A stretch of 64,000 nt of DNA from Rotaria sp. Silwood1 (GCA_905250075.1 CAJNOP010000018.1:248001-312000); one strand, 5' to 3'; positions 10,425 through 22,776 are shown, counted from the first letter of the stretch. Program-made: numbers and translations. Notes: generated by a model not told the origin, from the letters alone.

Positions 10425-12585
10425 TTAATTCGATGAACCATAAGCAATATTATCATGTTGATGAAGCGAAGCTGTTTGACTTTCTTCAAGTTCATCAGCT
10501 TTTTTCTTATTCAATAATAAAATTGTTGCAGTAAATGATATACAACTAATGAAAAGAAAAAAAATTGATATTGGAATGATTGATTTATAACTTGTCATGT
10601 CAAGAAATAAACCTAAAAATAAAATATATTCTTTTTTTTGTTCTTTTTCTTCTTTCACAATTGTCACTTAATAGACATTCATACCTCCAACAACAGGACC
10701 TACCATTGTTCCAAGACTCGTAACAATAACATGATATACATAACCTTGTTCTGTTCTATCTTCCTCAAAGATTCGATTTGAAACTGTATATTGAAGTGCT
10801 GTAACAACAGCGGGTGTAAAACCAAATACTATAAATATATATATATATACATATACTCAATAAATTCATAATCCAGTCTTCTATAATTTACTTACATATA
10901 ATTGGTAAAATTGCTATGACACTAAAGCTAGTATAGAGTAAACCAAATGTTAATATTAAAACAATAATACCAGTAAAAGCACTTGTTGGAAATAAATAAA
11001 TAATATCAATAGGATAACAACGAACAATAAATGGTATTATAAGACGAAATAATGCATCAAATAATCCAAGTAAACGAAACCAAAGATCAACACGTGCTGG
11101 TGGCATAAGTAGATGTTCCAAATAACTATGCTAAAGAATAATAAAAAAGAATTGAAAAATTTTATTTTATAATTAAATTATTTTATAAATATTCGATTAA
11201 ATTTCAAAAATGAAATATTCATATATTTTTCATTCAATAGATGAACTCTCATTGTTTATTGCTACAATAGTGTGTGAATTAATATTGCAAGATAGATAAT
11301 TAATAGAATTGCCTGAATTCTTTTTTCTTTCTCTCTATGATGCTTCTCAAGCACTCTTTTTTTTCTTTTTTTTAATTAAAACATACGAAGTGAAGAATAA
11401 AATTATTCACAGCACACATAGCTGAAAATATGCCTAACATCCAATAAATAACCGGTTTTGAATAATAAATTTTTCGTTTAGTATCTGTAATGAACGCTGT
11501 TGATGGATATGGATATGGTTGTGATGTACTTGGTAAAAATTTTGTAGTAAAAAATGGAGTAAGTAAACAAGTTGCTACTAATTCAATTATTGCAATATTT
11601 CTTTTCATTACTTGCCAACCATTTTCTCTAATTGAAGAAAATATTAATGCATCCATTATATGATAACCTATTGGAAATCCAGTTGAAATAATACACATAA
11701 CAAGTACATGTTTTGGATGTTGTCCAGCTGGATAATAAAGACCACAAAGTAATGTACCAAGAATAAAAATAGCTGCATTACCAAAACCATATGGAAGTGA
11801 ATAGGTTAATAAAAGCCAATGAAGATTTCGAACAATTGATGAAATAAATAAAGAAATAACACAAACAAAAAGTGATACACCAAATGTTATTTGAAATCCA
11901 CATCGACGAGAAAAAAGAAGTATTAATGGTGCAAGAATACCACCAAAACTTTGACCAATACTACCAATCCAACCTGAATCAAATTTTATTTATTTATTTG
12001 TTCGTTTGCTTTTTTTTTTTAATAAAAAAAAGAAAATCAAATAAACTACATACTCATTTCTGCATCGGATAATGTTGAATTGTGTTTTTTAAATTCAACA
12101 ATAACTGTTCCATAACTCCAAGAAAATCCAATGAATATAATTCGACTTATAAGTGTTATCAAAACAATTAGAACACCATAGTAATTTCGAAGCGAATCCA
12201 GACTCTAAATTTTTTTAGTAAAACTTTTAATGTTGATAACTTATATGAATACTACTGAACAAATATTCTCATAGATAACGATTTTCCTTCATCAGTGACA
12301 AATAATGATACTGTTAAACATCTGTCATCTTTTTTTTTTTAACTAATGAATGTAATCAGTTGTAAACTTTTTTATGAGCATCCATATTGAATTATCACTT
12401 AAAGTATGACAAAAAAAAAAACACTTTTTCATGGCATTATCCAAATTTTTATCTATATCATACACTTACAATTCATATGAATGGTAGAATAGAGTTAATA
12501 ATCATAATCAATCAGTTTAATTGTATCAAGAGATTTTTTACTTATTTCCAAAAAGAAAAACATTAAGAATTAAGATACATACCAT
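10425..12585 (-). CDS. SLC16-like (monocarboxylate transporter type) membrane carrier
   Basis: Six coding exons on the minus strand: 12583-12585 (only the ATG), 12054-12204, 11387-11973, 10896-11130, 10685-10828 and 10425-10612. Phases fit throughout and give 435 residues. The protein has about 11-12 hydrophobic spans. The N-terminal part runs FSWSYGTVIVEFKKH, then EMSWIGSIGQSFGGILAPL, then SRRCGFQITFGVSLF. This is the layout of the MCT/SLC16 branch of the major facilitator superfamily (TM1, then SWI-x-SI in TM2, then RFG-like loop 2-3). A central loop (about residues 240-260) separates two six-span halves, and the tail is short and charged. Family proton-linked carriers move monocarboxylates across the plasma membrane, but the substrate cannot be read here. 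The start exon is notable because it consists of the initiation codon directly followed by GTATGT. Confidence 0.75.
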
Positions 12586-15500
12586 TTTTTTTTTGGTTTC
12601 TTTTTGTGCTTTAGTCGAGTATTTGTAATGATGCTTGCGTCTGTTTAACCTGAGCACATAATAATAGTGACATGCAACAGAAGAAAAAACGTCTTCCGCA
12701 TACTAATATATAGCGCTAGTTGTTGTTCTCGCTCCTATCTTGCCGCCGGGAATGAATAAGAATAGAGAGGAAAAATGTGGAAAAAAAAGAGGGAGGCGGA
12801 TCGCTATTCCTGTTTTTTTCTTTATAGTGTCAACACGAAAGAAAAAAAAAAGAGTTATGTTCAGCACCATCAATTTGATGATAGATCGATTCGAAAAAGA
12901 AAAAAAACTGTGAGAAAAAAGAATGCCTGGAAATGACCCTTAAGCTTAACTGGAAGAAAAAAGATAGAAATTATAGAACAATTCTTCTATCAATAATTCT
13001 CTGTCTTTTTCTTACTCTAATCATTAATCGATGTGTCATTGTTATTTACCCTTTGTTACTCTCTCATATGTTTTGTATGCACATCCGATAATCGATAGAA
13101 AAAAAAAGCAATATATGTCTATATGAATAGAATATAAATTATTTATTAAACAATCTACTACGAAATATTGTCTATTATTCTAAAATGAAAACAAATTAAT
13201 AAATATTTTATTGAACGATTACATAATATTTCTTTCCAATTCGTCGATAATTAATTGAAGATCTATTCAATTGATAACTATGTTAATTCAACAAGTTTTA
13301 CTATTATTAGAAAATTTCTTTGACATTTTAAACTAGCTAACAATAAGAGGAAATGCTATACTAACCAATAATTTTACATGCATAATTATATATAGTAAAA
13401 AATTTTAAACTAAATTCATTACTAGTTTTATTGGATTAGAAACGAATGAATAATTATAGATGCATTTATATTAGTAGACTAGCAACTGTCAATCATATTC
13501 ACATAAAGATAAACTAATTTTTAATGATTTTTCTTTTGTTAAAAAAAAGAAAAAATAAACCATTTTTAATAAATAATATGTTTTATATAAAACATTTTTA
13601 TATTTAAAAATACAAATCTTTTTAGTATTTTTCTAGAATCAAATTATGATTCTAATCTTATTGATCATGACAAATGAATTCATTGATTTTTATTCAAGCG
13701 TACATGCTAATTTTTTTTTCTTTATGATATTATTAATCTTTGTTTTTTCTTTTTCAAGCAGATTAAAAAAAATAAGCTAGTAATATAAATCTTTTTTTTT
13801 TCTATAGAGTGAAAATAACATGAGATCATGACATGACATATTACTATAAGAAAAGAAAATATTCTATGTTTAAGATTAACGAATAGTTTTGCTTGAAAGT
13901 AGAAGTTTTACTTCATAAATAAAATACAATTTAAATTGGAATATCATAGGCTGTTTTAGCAAGTTTCTCAAATTGAAAAAAAAAATATATGTCGCAGAAG
14001 AAGTTTGAACTTTTAGTTTTTTTTTTTCTATAAGATAATTCAAAACGTACTTGAATATATAGTAATTACAAACTTTATTATTTTTATCTTATAAAAATAC
14101 GAAGATTACACTAGATATTTGAACATGTTTTCATGCTTGATGAATGAGATTGGGTACCACATTGTATTTTTATTGTCTGACAACGACATTTTGTTCAACA
14201 AGTGACATCAAAGTTACATACTTCATTAGAAGTAATTAATTCAGTACTCACATACACTTTGTAGGTTTGAATAAATGCCATTGTTGGTAATGTTTTTAAA
14301 TTGACATCACGTCAGTCGCGAGAATTACAGTTGAATAAAACCAATAGGTCGAGTACTTGAAATTGTGATGAGATCATAAATATTGTTGCATGTAATTGAT
14401 AGACAACCATATGATTATCAAGTAATTTATAATTATTATTCTATCATAATAAGAACGTGATTCAAGAATATTATCTATTTAAGTACGGCATGCAACGTTT
14501 ATTGAAGTATATATTTTTATTTATCTTATAGGACAAAGTAAAAATTTTGATTTTTCTGATTTCTAATGTCTTCTGTAATGTAGACATTTTACAATCAATC
14601 AGTATGAAAGAGATACAAGAAAGGATGAAATACATCACTTGTTATCAATGACATTGTACACGGGTTGTGAAAAACAAAAATCTAAATTGAATCCAGCCTT
14701 AAAGCACTAATGATAAACTGAAACTCAATATCATATTTTATTTGCAAATTAGTTTTTAAAAATTTCTTGTTTATACATATGTTAATAGCATTTTTCATAA
14801 AAACTTGAGTCATTTTTGACTCACTCGTAGTGAGTAATATGAAAAATAGTTTTTGTAGAATTATTTGATTTTCTATATGAACTAATTATTAATTCGATCA
14901 CCATTCTAAAACCTTTATTAAAACTAATGAATACCATATAATAAAACAAAACGAAGACTTACGATTCAAATTAGAGATGTAGAGGAATACCTTTTTTTTG
15001 GGTTATATTTCTTGAAATATATTCCGATTCATATAATTCGAAAGGTAATTTCCTTAGAATCATAAAATATTTTACTATAAATTTGTGTTCGAATGTGGAC
15101 TAATTTTTTTTCTTATGGTCTCGTACATTTTAAATTCTGACATGATCTTAATTTCAATCCAAAAACAGTCTCCTTGGCAAGTGACTAACCATATATCATG
15201 TCCCGCAATGTTTTATTTTTCAAAAACATAATACATGATAAGTAGATTTCTTGTTGTATGCAGGCAAAACAATACTATAAACATGAGAAAACGCTAAAAA
15301 GAAAACAAATTTACATTTTTCATCTCCATAGTCGACTGACTTTTACTGGGATAAGTGTCACGCCAGTAAATCACTACAAAACTATTACAATTTACTGTAA
15401 ACATCATTGAATCGAATAAAAATCAAGAAAAAGATAATTTATTTCAATAAAAAAACATAATATCAATATCATGCATAATAACAGTCAAGTTTTTTTTCAA

Positions 15501-16206
15501 AAATATGTCTAATGACATTTTTGCACATGTGTTTCGTATTGATAATGAACAATATGTTGTTGACATTTTGGACAAACTTTACAACATGCCATAATATGTC
15601 GAATATTTGGATTATGATGACACTCGCAATTGCAAACTTCTTCCATCTTATATCAACGTACGAAATATATCAAATATTATCGGTTTCAATTAATAACTGA
15701 TGTTTATTTACGTAAAAACTGCGTAATAACCTTATAGGTGATTGCTGTTTAAATGAACCAATCCCAATGATACAACGAAACTAAAAAGAAAGAGAGAAAT
15801 CCTGTAGCTAGTGCTTCATCGTGACTACAGAAACATGATTGTAACATACATTCTCTTAAGAAAAGAGATGAATTTTTTCGCTTTGATCATACATTCTCAC
15901 TTAAATAAAACTGAAAGTATATATTTTTCTCTGAAGAAATTATTAGTTACAATATACATTTGTATTCATAGTGAAGTATCAATTATAAGAATGCTAAAGA
16001 AAGGTATCATGTACTATTTATTGTTAAACAAATACAGATATACATTAACCTTTAATGAAAGAAAAACAATTCTTATGAAAAGACAATAATAAGATATTGT
16101 TTAAATTTCAAATATATAGAGAATAAAGGCAATCGTATATATACAGATACCATATAAATATTCATCACATATACAAGAAAAAAAAAAAGAAAAGAAAATC
16201 TTCAAC
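12586..16206. other. Large gene-free region
   Basis: About 3.6 kb with no supported gene. The 12590-12760 part is probably the transporter's leader and promoter. The rest is AT-rich with poly-A and poly-T tracts. The longest open frames (near 15512 and 15811) have no similarity, domain or splice context and look like chance. Confidence 0.45.
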
Positions 16207-17276
16207 TTAAATAAGATCATAAATTTTTCTATCTTCATTATCGATTGTTGTTGGTGAAGAATATGCAATAGCTGTTGAATAAAGTGGTGATGCTAATGGT
16301 GTAAAATCATCTGTTGTTGAATTAACAAGTGATATACTACTTGATGATAAAGATTTTGATGCAATTAATTCAAAGTCATTTGTTGATTTTTTATTTGTTG
16401 GTGTTCTATCAATTGCAACAGTAACTATAGGTGAATCAATTATTGTAAAATCATTTGATGGAGATTCTTGTTTACTAGAATTATGCGTAAAAAAAAAATT
16501 AAATTTTATTTTTTTGGTAAACTAAATCTCAACTTACCGAAATGTTGGTACAGATGGATAAATTATTTCATGTGTTTTCATATTAATTAAACCAAATGAA
16601 AAATGACGCCACATTGGTTTATTTTGACTTAATGGTTTAATTGATGATATAATATAATTATATTCTCTTGGTATACATTTTCGTACATGATAAAATTTTG
16701 AATTAATAACATGTGGTCGTGAAAGAATAATTTGATCTAAATTTGAGAAAAACAAAAAATTTGATTTTCTTTTTTTTATTTCTTTTGTTAAATTTTCATA
16801 CCAACACTATCATAATCAGCAAAACGTACAAATGCATAACCTGTTTGTTTAGAATTTTGTGAATATGAATTAATTACTCGACAATCAATTATATTTCCAT
16901 ATGATTGAAAATAATTTATAAACATTTCACGTTTTTCACCTGAACATAAACGACTAATAAATATTTCATGAACTGTTAAATTTATTCCTAAATATTCTGA
17001 TATATTAGTTGTATTTCGACATTGATTTGGTATTGCACGTTGAATATGAATTTGTCTATTATCAATAAAATGTGGTCGTTTTAACATTAAATTATTCATA
17101 GAATTTATTTCTTTATAAATAATAAAACCTTTACGTAATGATTGATCTTGATCATCTTTATATAGATGTAATTCTTCTAAACAACCATATGTTGAGAAAT
17201 AATTCATTAATGTTTGTTCAGTTGTTTTATATGATAAATTAGAAAATAAAAGTTTTTTATTAAGATTTGATGACAT
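16207..17276 (-). CDS. Two-RRM RNA-binding protein
   Basis: Three exons: 16802-17276, 16538-16736 and 16207-16474, with matching phases and short introns, giving 313 residues. The first RNA recognition motif covers residues about 8-85: RNP2-like LLFSNL near the start and RNP1-like KGFIIY. The second covers about 107-185, with RNP2-like IFISRL and RNP1-like TGYAFVRFADY. The linker is short and the arrangement resembles hnRNP A/B or Musashi proteins (tandem RRMs, then a disordered tail). RRM1 lacks one of the usual RNP1 aromatic residues, so its binding may be weaker. The tail from about residue 225 is rich in S, T, D and P and ends DNEDRKIYDLI. The protein is expected to bind single-stranded RNA in nucleus or cytoplasm; its target is unknown. 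No single vertebrate orthologue is evident. Confidence 0.8.
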
Positions 17277-18135
17277 TATTTTATTTTAAAAATAATACAG
17301 ACAATGGTTTATATATTTGACTAAAGATATAAACAAAGGAATGGTTTGAATAAGAAAAAAAAAAACCAATGAATATCGAAAACAGATGGAATATTTTACT
17401 TGTTTTTTCTTCTTGAGCGAATTTAACTGATGCGATGATGTATGAACAAACCGATACGAAACGTTTAATATAGATGAATGAATAGACGCAATTAGAAAAG
17501 AAATATGAAAGGAGAATTTGTACAGTCTCGTCTAGCCAGTATACGTTTACATATATTCTTTTTCTTTTTTCTTCTCTAGCCATTTAGGCAGCAATTGTGT
17601 ATTCAGAGAATCAAAGACGACGAATAAATTCAATAAAAGCATATAAAAACAAAAGAATTAGTTTTAAATCAAAAGAAAAAAAAAATAAGGATGAAAGACA
17701 TGCACTAGTAAATTAAATTTAGTTAAGATTGTTTTTTTTTTCATTTTAAATCAATGGAAATAAATATTTTGAATTTATACTTCAAAAAAAATTTTTAGAT
17801 TTGTGAACACAAAAAAAAACAAACGTATAGTTTTTTTTTCATCGAGAATAAGTTGACTATAATATTCATAAAAAACAATGATTGATTTATATGGATTAGA
17901 AGACATCATACATCAATTATTAAGGCGTAAAATTTTCAACAAATAATATCTCTTATACTTTAACTATCATGAAGTATGATTGTATATATTACACGAATTA
18001 TTGATCAATCAAGTATAATAATGAGAAAAACTAAATACATAACATTAATCGTCTTGGACATTTCAGCTAGTTCAACAATCATTCAGAAAAAACTTTATTT
18101 AACAAAAAACAAAGATCCGAAAATCAGTTTTCTAA
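17277..18135. other. Intergenic region
   Basis: The probable leader and promoter of the two-RRM gene occupies 17277-17600, which contains a pyrimidine-rich stretch. The open frame across it on the minus strand is in the leader and has no similarity. The rest is AT-rich with nothing recognised. Confidence 0.4.
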
Positions 18136-18963
18136 TCAATCATTATCGTACCAACCACAACTAGCAGTTGTCAAATAAGTATTTGCATCTGTATCCCATG
18201 AAATAAGAGCGATACCATGTCTCCATTTTTCTGTCCATTTAACATTCTGTGTTTCATAATCAAAATATCCGACAACACCACCATGCCAACATGTTTTCCA
18301 TTCGACTTGTTTTGTTAAAGGATTATATACACCACCAACGCCAGCATGAAATTCTGATTTCCATTCGACGATACCTGTCCATGGATTATAAACTCCGTGT
18401 ATACCACCATTAAAATTTTTCTTCCATTCAATTGTCTTTAATTGAGGATTAAAAACTCCATAGACACCCGTATGAAATGCTTGTTCCCATTCAATAATAC
18501 CTGTTATAGGATTGAATAAACCATGTATTCCACCATGCCAATATTGTTTCCATTCAGCACGACCAGTAATTGGATTATATACAACTGCAATAGATCCATT
18601 CCAATATGTACGCATTTCAACAGGAGCTGCTTCAAGTGTTGTTTCATTGAGAAGTTCAAGAACTTTTTCAGCTAAATCTTTTCGTCGATGATAAATTTGT
18701 TTTAGAGGTAATACAGATTGTGCTTCATGTTCTGAAGCTGCATGAGTAAATGTACGTTTTAATATATTATATTGTTGATGATAAGTTTCTTTTGCATTTT
18801 CAAATTCATGTTTATCTTTAGATAAAGCATGTTGTACATCAGTATTTAAATGTTGTAATGATTCAATTAGTGTTCCTTGATGTTCTCGTCTACTAGTGTG
18901 ATGTTGTGAATATAATTCTTGATAAGCATCATGCTGAATATCAATAGTTGATTCTGATGACAT
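18136..18963 (-). CDS. Protein with seven tandem 21-residue W/G/NP/EW repeats
   Basis: A single exon of 275 residues starting at the ATG at 18963. Residues 1-119 are helical and rich in H, Q and E with coiled-coil character. Residues 120-266 are seven back-to-back repeats of exactly 21 residues starting at 120, 141, 162, 183, 204, 225 and 246. The consensus is [YF]W-H-GG-I-x-G-V-[YF]-NP-x-TG-x-[VI]-EWK. Examples are YWHGGIHGLFNPITGIIEW and NFNGGIHGVYNPWTGIVEW. The last two units are degenerate. The spacing of Trp, Gly, Asn-Pro and Glu-Trp suggests short beta hairpins stacked as a solenoid or closed as a propeller, comparable in style to choline-binding or WG repeats but not matching either. 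No signal peptide or membrane segment is present, so a cytoplasmic location is likely. The family is not recognised. Confidence 0.8.
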   Translation of the reverse strand: MSSESTIDIQHDAYQELYSQHHTSRREHQGTLIESLQHLNTDVQHALSKDKHEFENAKETYHQQYNILKRTFTHAASEHEAQSVLPLKQIYHRRKDLAEKVLELLNETTLEAAPVEMRTYWNGSIAVVYNPITGRAEWKQYWHGGIHGLFNPITGIIEWEQAFHTGVYGVFNPQLKTIEWKKNFNGGIHGVYNPWTGIVEWKSEFHAGVGGVYNPLTKQVEWKTCWHGGVVGYFDYETQNVKWTEKWRHGIALISWDTDANTYLTTASCGWYDND

Positions 18964-19744
18964 GTGTTTTTCTAAATATGTGCTTAGAACGTTACATTAT
19001 TTATTGATTTCAAGGACAACATGATTCACAAACTTCTGCAGAGAAATGAAAAAAAGGTGTGCTGATAATAAAATATGAAATGAAGCAAAAAGTAGTGTAA
19101 ATGATATGAATCATATATATTTTCTGTCCTGTATCAACGACCTCTTTTCTACTAGAAAAACGGTGTTAAATTACTTTCTAACTTGAGAATATTTATTCAA
19201 AGAGTTATTGTAGGATTCAATTATTGATTATATTTGACAACTATATAACATTGATATGCATTACGCTAGATGTCCTATCTATCCTTGAAAAACAAGCATT
19301 CAAGGAAAAAATGTTGATGAAGATAATGAAGTTGGTTACGTGACCGTGATTAATGAATAATTCAAGCTAATTTTGGTTATTCACGATTATGAACTATATT
19401 GAAATCAATTAGTTGATTGATCATCTAATTATAAAATTGAATTGAGTCATTAAGAAAAAAGTCAAGATACATTCAAAACCGATAATCTTATTATTTAAGG
19501 TTTTAAATATATCAACATATACTTAGTACAACATATTACTGCAAGAATAACAGATTTTTTAAATAACTACGTCATAAAATAGTCATAGGAAAGTTTGAAA
19601 TATTTTTAAATCTCATTGTATTAAATAGTAACTAGATGTTAAATATAAAAGATTATTTAAGTATCTTAAAAAAAATCTTATTAAATGAATTTTTCCTAAT
19701 TTAAATTGCAAAGCAGAACAGTTTTATAATCGATCACGTATACA
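18964..19744. other. Intergenic region
   Basis: AT-rich; it includes the likely promoter of the repeat protein. Nothing else recognised. Confidence 0.4.
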
Positions 19745-19752
19745 TTCGGTCG

Positions 19753-19919
19753 TTACACTTCGCGTAAGTTTTGTTGTAACAAAATCTGGATTTTGTCACG
19801 ACGTGCTCTAAAGGATATGTCAGAAAGATCCATACATCGAGATGATACAAACGTTGTTGAATCTTTAATATGAGTTTCAATAATTTTTGCAAAGCAGCGA
19901 TATAGTCTCCACATTTGAC
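19753..19919 (-). pseudogene. Orphan terminal exon
   Basis: On the minus strand a clean acceptor (TTAATTATTTCAG) is followed by about 55 codons ending in a stop: MWRLYRCFAKIIETHIKD, then RCMDLSDISFRARRDKI, then LLQQNLREV. The sequence looks coding (balanced composition, amphipathic helix). No joinable upstream exon was found, because the next coding exons upstream (20555-21172) already end in their own stop. It may be the last exon of a disrupted gene or of an unfound one. The family is unknown. Confidence 0.35.
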
Positions 19920-20200
19920 CTGAAATAATTAAAGATGCGATAATGAAAACCTTCGACAAAACAGAACCAAGTCTGTATGAAATTGTTTATCGCTCTTATG
20001 TTAATCGAAATCTCGTTGCCGAAAATTGAGACCGCTCCACACCACATTTATGCAGTTCTTTGTAAGTAGAATAGCAATTAAAGAAAAGTTGTTCAATGTC
20101 GTTCAAACCTATCAAGTTGGTTATTGTTGTAAAAGAACTAATAGAGTATTCTGACAGAATTTCATTGCACTATAATATGACGTTTTTGTTAAAATATTTT

Positions 20201-20424
20201 TGTGAGTGTAGATGTGGGGCGGGTGGGGTGTGATTGTGGATGTGGCTATGATGAGTGTGGGTATGGGGTGGGTTTGGATGTAGTTGTCGGTGTGGATGTG
20301 GGTGTTGAGTGTGGGAGTTAATAAAGAACATACCCGAACCCACACCCCACTCACACCCCACATCCACAATCACACTCACATCCCACCCACATCCACACTC
20401 ATACACCCACACCCACCCTTAAAG
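20201..20424. repeat. GT-rich hairpin with telomere-like units, copy 1
   Basis: A G-rich arm (20201-20320, many TGTGGG, TGTGGA and GGTGTGG units) is followed after a short spacer by a C-rich arm (20331-20424) that is its approximate reverse complement. The spacer holds a core that reads ATGTTCTTT on the minus strand. Related hairpins are at 21298-21361 and 36927-36987. The unit TGTGGG is reported as the telomere repeat of bdelloid rotifers. Confidence 0.75.
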
Positions 20425-20554
20425 ATGTTGATACCAATGGATTGTCTCGTTCAGATTCATCAAATAAAAGAAGTGCCTATAGAAAATTTTCATTTCAAAT
20501 ATGATAATGAAAAATAAACAAAAATTCTCTATTCAAACAAATTCGAATTCGTTT

Positions 20555-21172
20555 TTAAGCAGCCATATAATTAAGAAGATCACGAATAGCAAAGTTAAAA
20601 TAATTAGTACAAGATTGACGTGCATAACTCATTAGTACATATGAGAGAGTAAAAACACGTATATTGAACTCCATATCAAATGTCCACACTGTTCCATACA
20701 TCGTTAAAAATATTATACTAATATAACTATATGATAAGACTATTTCAATACTAGCATACATCATAAATAGAGTAGGTTTAATTGTTTCACGTCTAAATAA
20801 TACTTCGATATTTGTTTTCAGATGCCAGGAATATTAAAATGATATACTTACGTTCTTATATGAAGAATTTTTGCTTCGAATGCTGATTTCTAACAATACA
20901 TTTTACAATAGCATGATTTAGCAATTGCAGACATAATTCTAACATGTTCATTAGTTATTTTCAAAACTTCAGTACTAGAGATCATGACATTTTATCATTC
21001 AAATGCTAGTAATATAAGGATTTAAAAAAAACAAACCTTGAATCAAAAACCAGACGACTAAATAATGGTTGAATCAATAATAGAAGTAGCGGATAATCAA
21101 TAGCAATAAAAGCAATATATTTAACAAAATGCCAAATAAGAGAACAACTACAATGACTCGTAATGGAGCGAC
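20555..21172 (-). pseudogene. Multi-pass membrane protein gene, damaged
   Basis: Three minus-strand exons with good splice sites and matching phases: 21037-21172, 20852-20974 and 20555-20792. They read FVKYIAFIAIDYPLLLLLIQ, then a loop (STEVLKITNEHVRIM), then KPTLFMMYASIEIVL, then YISIIFLTMYGTVWTFDM, ending SYVLMSYARQSCTNYF and NYMAA. At least three membrane spans are visible. An in-frame TAG lies in the middle exon (20890-20892), with coding-like sequence on both sides and no splice option seen that would avoid it. The 5' part is missing or unrecognised. The pattern recalls the C-terminal half of a seven-span receptor, but no diagnostic motif is present. A recently inactivated host gene is the best reading. 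Confidence 0.5.
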
Positions 21173-21297
21173 CTAGAAAACAAATATCATACTAGTCAAT
21201 ACTTTTCAATACTGGATTTATATAGTCACTCTTAAAACAGCATGTGATCATTCATTGCAGATTCTCTTAATTATATACCCATAAATAGTTCAAAAAG

Positions 21298-21361
21298 AGT
21301 GTGAGTGCGGGTGTGATTGCAGATGTTCTTCTTTTCAACACTCACACTCATAACCACACCC
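21298..21361. repeat. GT-rich hairpin, copy 2
   Basis: A short hairpin: GTGTGAGTGCGGGTGTG, a spacer with GATGTTCTTCTTTTC, then ACACTCACACTC and CCACACCC. Arms and core match the larger copy at 20201-20424. Confidence 0.65.
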
Positions 21362-22181
21362 TATCTGTTAAATTACCCTTTTGTCTCCCCACACTTTGTC
21401 AGAAAAAGTCAGTTTTCGAAAAAAACGTCGATTTTGAGCTTTATACAGGGTTGAACAGACCACTTTGTTGATTTGCAAATGTACTATAGTTTATCAGTTT
21501 TACGATGCTTTCTGAGAATTTCGTGGAAAGTTTGAATTTGTGGAAATTAGAACAAATGACTTTTTTTAAAACTTGCTTTGCGTTATTTTCGAAATGGTTT
21601 TTCCGTTAGTATTTCTTTGTTCGCTTCCGATTTCTCAGTCATTTTAAATACTAGAAAGCTCGGAATGGTATCAAAATGTACCCAATAGTAACCATTAAAA
21701 TCCGACAGGCCTGGATTTTTTATTTTTGTTTTTATGTTTGAGAATGACAAGAATGTTCAGATGGGTTGGTTCTAGTTTTTCGGACTTTTTTTGCAAAGAA
21801 ACTTCTAGAAAAAATAAACAAACGAACTTTTCAAACACTCCTCTCTGTTAAGTTATAGCGACTATGGTTGACTACATTTTGACGCAAATCTGATATCTTT
21901 ATCATTAAAAATGAAGGAGAATTCTGGACCGAAAGGACGATTTTAAGATAACTCTAGGATAATTTATTATTTTGCGCTTATATTTTTAGTGTAAGCTACC
22001 AATTCCTAGGCACATATTTCTGAAAAGTTTCAATAAAATCGATCGTTCTGATGCAAAAGTAGATTTCTGATGAGGAAGGTGGACTTAATTGATAAATATC
22101 TAGTTTCATCTTTTTTAATGCGTCTGATGTGCTATATTTCAAAGACATATATTGTTTGATTCATCGTCGGTTTATGAAAAC
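21362..22181. other. Unassigned region, possibly old repeat DNA
   Basis: No coding signal. The base composition is more even than in neighbouring intergenic DNA, which suggests an old mobile-element remnant, but no terminal repeats or internal symmetry were found. Confidence 0.3.
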
Positions 22182-22354
22182 TTAACAGGTTAATTCACTA
22201 TTAATAACCTCTAGAACACATTTTACGATATAATTCATTGGCTTTCGCTGTAAAAAAAGCTCAATTTTGACTAATTTTTCAAGAAACACTTCCTGGCCCT
22301 TCGTTGAATCACAATAATATATCTCAATTTCTTTTTGCCTTTCTAAACAAAACA
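22182..22354 (-). pseudogene. Possible terminal exon of an unknown gene
   Basis: A minus-strand acceptor (TTGTTTTGTTTAG, about 22355) is followed by about 50 codons to a stop: RQKEIEIYYCDSTKGQEVF, then PMNYIVKCVLEVINSELTC. It is coding-like but isolated. A hAT transposon lies just upstream (22777-23962), so the rest of the gene may have been separated or lost. Confidence 0.3.
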
Positions 22355-22776
22355 ACAATATTATGTGCAACTAAATTTTTCAAATATTCCGAAGAATATG
22401 AGTTGCATTGATATTCCAAAAGCTTACAAAATCGATATTATCGAATTAATTTTGTCTGGTATCATGTCACAACATGATGATATAGAAATTTATGACAAAA
22501 AATGGATCATCAGGATGCTGCGATTCTGGTCTAAAACGATTTTACATTCATTGCAACGAGAACAAAATTGATATAAAAAGTTTTTGAAATGTTTTTAACG
22601 TCAATGAAACATACCGAAGCAACTATGTTTGCTATCTGGCTAATATACTACTCCGTCAAAGGTATTTGCCCAGGTCAAACAAGCACGCTCGTAAACGATC
22701 GTATATGGAGAAATACGGCGATATACAGAGTAAAATACAATCGTTCACGCTGCACATATACGGAGTTCGTATACGA

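Noticed and set aside
15512-16089. Two open frames in the large gene-free region
   Set aside because: No similarity, irregular composition, no exon structure.
17281-17583. 100-codon minus-strand frame upstream of the two-RRM gene
   Set aside because: It lies in the likely leader and is separated from the gene by a stop; composition is that of translated AT-rich DNA.
20121-20517. His/Pro/Thr-rich open frames across the GT hairpin
   Set aside because: They are translations of the TGTGGG-like repeat and appear on both strands.
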